Of a DNA stretch of 23,532 nt, positions 22,580 to 23,532 are shown in pieces. A program made the translations under genes and the position numbers. Numbering within the stretch: the stretch's first letter is position 1; the number at the start of each line of letters is the position of its first letter. Source of the stretch: Seribacter sulfatis (GTDB lineage: Bacteria; Verrucomicrobiota; Verrucomicrobiia; Opitutales; Seribacteraceae); contig NZ_CAXLMO010000002.1 in the NCBI RefSeq assembly GCF_964187635.1, forward strand, positions 1-23,532, written 5' to 3'. The notes below the pieces were generated by a model that had not been told where the DNA came from, did no database searches, and worked only from the letters and a program-made list of their open reading frames with translations.

Positions 22580-23532
22580 TCAAGATTCACTCCCCTTCCG
22601 GGTGACCTGGACCGTCTTCCGTAACGCTTCGGCGAGAAATGCCTTGGGTTCCCTCGCCCGGTATTCCGGGTTATAAAGCTCCAATGAAATAGGTCCTTTG
22701 TAGTTTATCCTTTTAAGAGTCTTTAAGGTTTCCACCAAAGGCAAAACACCATCTCCGGGCAGAACACGAATTTTATCATCATGCCTCCCATGAGGTTCCA
22801 CGCCAGCGGGACAATCGGAGAATTGAAAAATGGTAATGAAATCTCCCTGTAAATGATTAAAGTTAACCAGTTTTGATTTTCCCAAAAACATATGAAAGGT
22901 ATCCGGTATAATTTGGGCTTTTTTATGATCCGCTCCAAAGGCAACCCGGGTTGCATCTGCAATTGAGGAAAGAGGAGAAAAGAAATTCAGGAATACAATC
23001 CCGGCACCCTCCATACCATAATCCTCAATCGCCATTTCCAGAATTTGACGGTAGCACCAGGAGGCCACATTATAATCGAAAGAATCTTTTAATTTCATGT
23101 TGGGGATAACCTGAACTTTTCGGCTACCAATCGCAGATACCATTCGTAAACGATTTCGATGTTCCTCGAGACGTGACTTGAAACTCTCTTCACTTGCATC
23201 CATCGAATTCCACAATCCAATTACACTGGGAATGTATAATCCCAAATCTGCCACCAAGCTCTTTATGTCCTTTAGATCCCCCCCCTGTTTTTCATACTGA
23301 TCCAACTCCCGATCCCATGGTTCGACACAGTCAAAGCCAGCTTCCGCGGCCAAGCGTAGTTTATCTTCTAAACCAATTCCCTTGTCCAAAGTGGCGGTGT
23401 CCAAACAGATTGGCCAATAACTTTTCCCATTCTGCCAAGCTACCTTCGTACCTGACTTTGCCTTCCCCTCTATTTTTAGGTTTCGATCTTTCCCAAGAAG
23501 AGGAGCCGAAACAGCGGTTGAAGCAAGGGAAG
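22580..23532 (-). CDS. Exported sugar-phosphate isomerase/epimerase-like TIM barrel (5' end missing)
   Basis: The frame is open to the right edge, so the start is outside the window. A TTG at 23404 could be taken as a start, but the upstream 42 codons read through as good protein. That part opens with Ser-Leu-Ala-Ser-Thr-Ala-Val-Ser-Ala-Pro-Leu-Leu-Gly, which looks like the end of a Sec or Tat signal peptide. Then comes a xylose-isomerase-like TIM barrel: Ala-Ala-Glu-Ala-Gly-Phe-Asp-Cys-Val-Glu-Pro-Trp, Pro-Asp-Thr-Phe-His-Met, Gln-Phe-Ser-Asp-Cys, Pro-Gly-Asp-Gly-Val and a final Ile-Ser-Leu-Glu-Leu-Tyr. These mark the metal-dependent isomerase/epimerase superfamily. At the usual first metal-binding Glu (in the Phe-Leu-Asn-Phe-Phe strand) the residue appears to be Asn (22985-22987). 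Exported members are common in PVC bacteria, often beside oxidoreductases, and their activities are mostly unknown. Confidence 0.85.
   Translation of the reverse strand, partial: SLASTAVSAPLLGKDRNLKIEGKAKSGTKVAWQNGKSYWPICLDTATLDKGIGLEDKLRLAAEAGFDCVEPWDRELDQYEKQGGDLKDIKSLVADLGLYIPSVIGLWNSMDASEESFKSRLEEHRNRLRMVSAIGSRKVQVIPNMKLKDSFDYNVASWCYRQILEMAIEDYGMEGAGIVFLNFFSPLSSIADATRVAFGADHKKAQIIPDTFHMFLGKSKLVNFNHLQGDFITIFQFSDCPAGVEPHGRHDDKIRVLPGDGVLPLVETLKTLKRINYKGPISLELYNPEYRAREPKAFLAEALRKTVQVTRKGSES

Noticed and set aside
1..23532. CRISPR arrays, tRNA or rRNA genes, insertion sequences, toxin-antitoxin or phage-defence systems
   Set aside because: Scanning both strands by eye, I found no regularly spaced repeats, no transposase or integrase motifs, no nuclease or restriction genes and no conserved RNA gene sequence.

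Overview
The window looks like chromosomal DNA from a member of the Verrucomicrobiota (PVC superphylum), probably an aquatic or marine heterotroph with fairly AT-rich DNA. This rests on gene content: two very large secreted c-type haem proteins of the PVC type, a DUF1080 protein, a stand-alone SWIB-domain protein, a YHYH protein and a TIM-barrel isomerase with the remains of an export signal. Few starts have a Shine-Dalgarno sequence, as is common in this group. I see no tRNA, rRNA, insertion sequence, prophage or CRISPR array. The taxonomy is inference, since there is no marker gene.

Layout, left to right. Positions 1-1069 hold two small membrane proteins (one cut by the window edge) and the SWIB protein, all on the minus strand, with a good intrinsic terminator after the SWIB gene. 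Positions 1361-10809 are a minus-strand block read from right to left: an SGNH-fold protein without its serine, a 1144-residue dehydrogenase-like/HEAT/cytochrome c protein, a glycerophosphodiester phosphodiesterase, a PhoD-like phosphatase, an alpha/beta hydrolase and a DUF1080 protein. Several gaps are only 5-23 bases, so much of it is probably an operon. Positions 10962-12977 are a plus-strand pair, an Old Yellow Enzyme flavin reductase and a divergent ADP-ribosylglycohydrolase-family protein. They lack export signals, and a perfect inverted repeat overlaps the likely promoter. Positions 13023-20381 are a second minus-strand block: a 1096-residue cytochrome c/discoidin-like/propeller protein, a fusion of a sialate-O-acetylesterase-type domain to an ADPRibase-Mn-type metallophosphatase, a purple-acid-phosphatase-like enzyme and a serine esterase. 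Then come a plus-strand SGNH hydrolase (20731-21510), a YHYH protein whose stop codon interleaves with it, and the 3' part of an exported TIM-barrel isomerase running off the right edge.

Almost every product in the two minus-strand blocks carries a Sec-type signal sequence. Together they suggest a periplasmic or cell-surface set that removes phosphate (PhoD, GDPD, PAP-like, ADPRibase-Mn-like) and acyl groups (SASA domain, SGNH, alpha/beta hydrolases) from extracellular substrates, with the two haem proteins as possible sugar- or alcohol-oxidising partners. The cytoplasmic reductase and ADP-ribosylglycohydrolase-like protein form an independent, probably regulated unit. The substrate is not visible in the sequence, and the idea of one coordinated pathway is inference.
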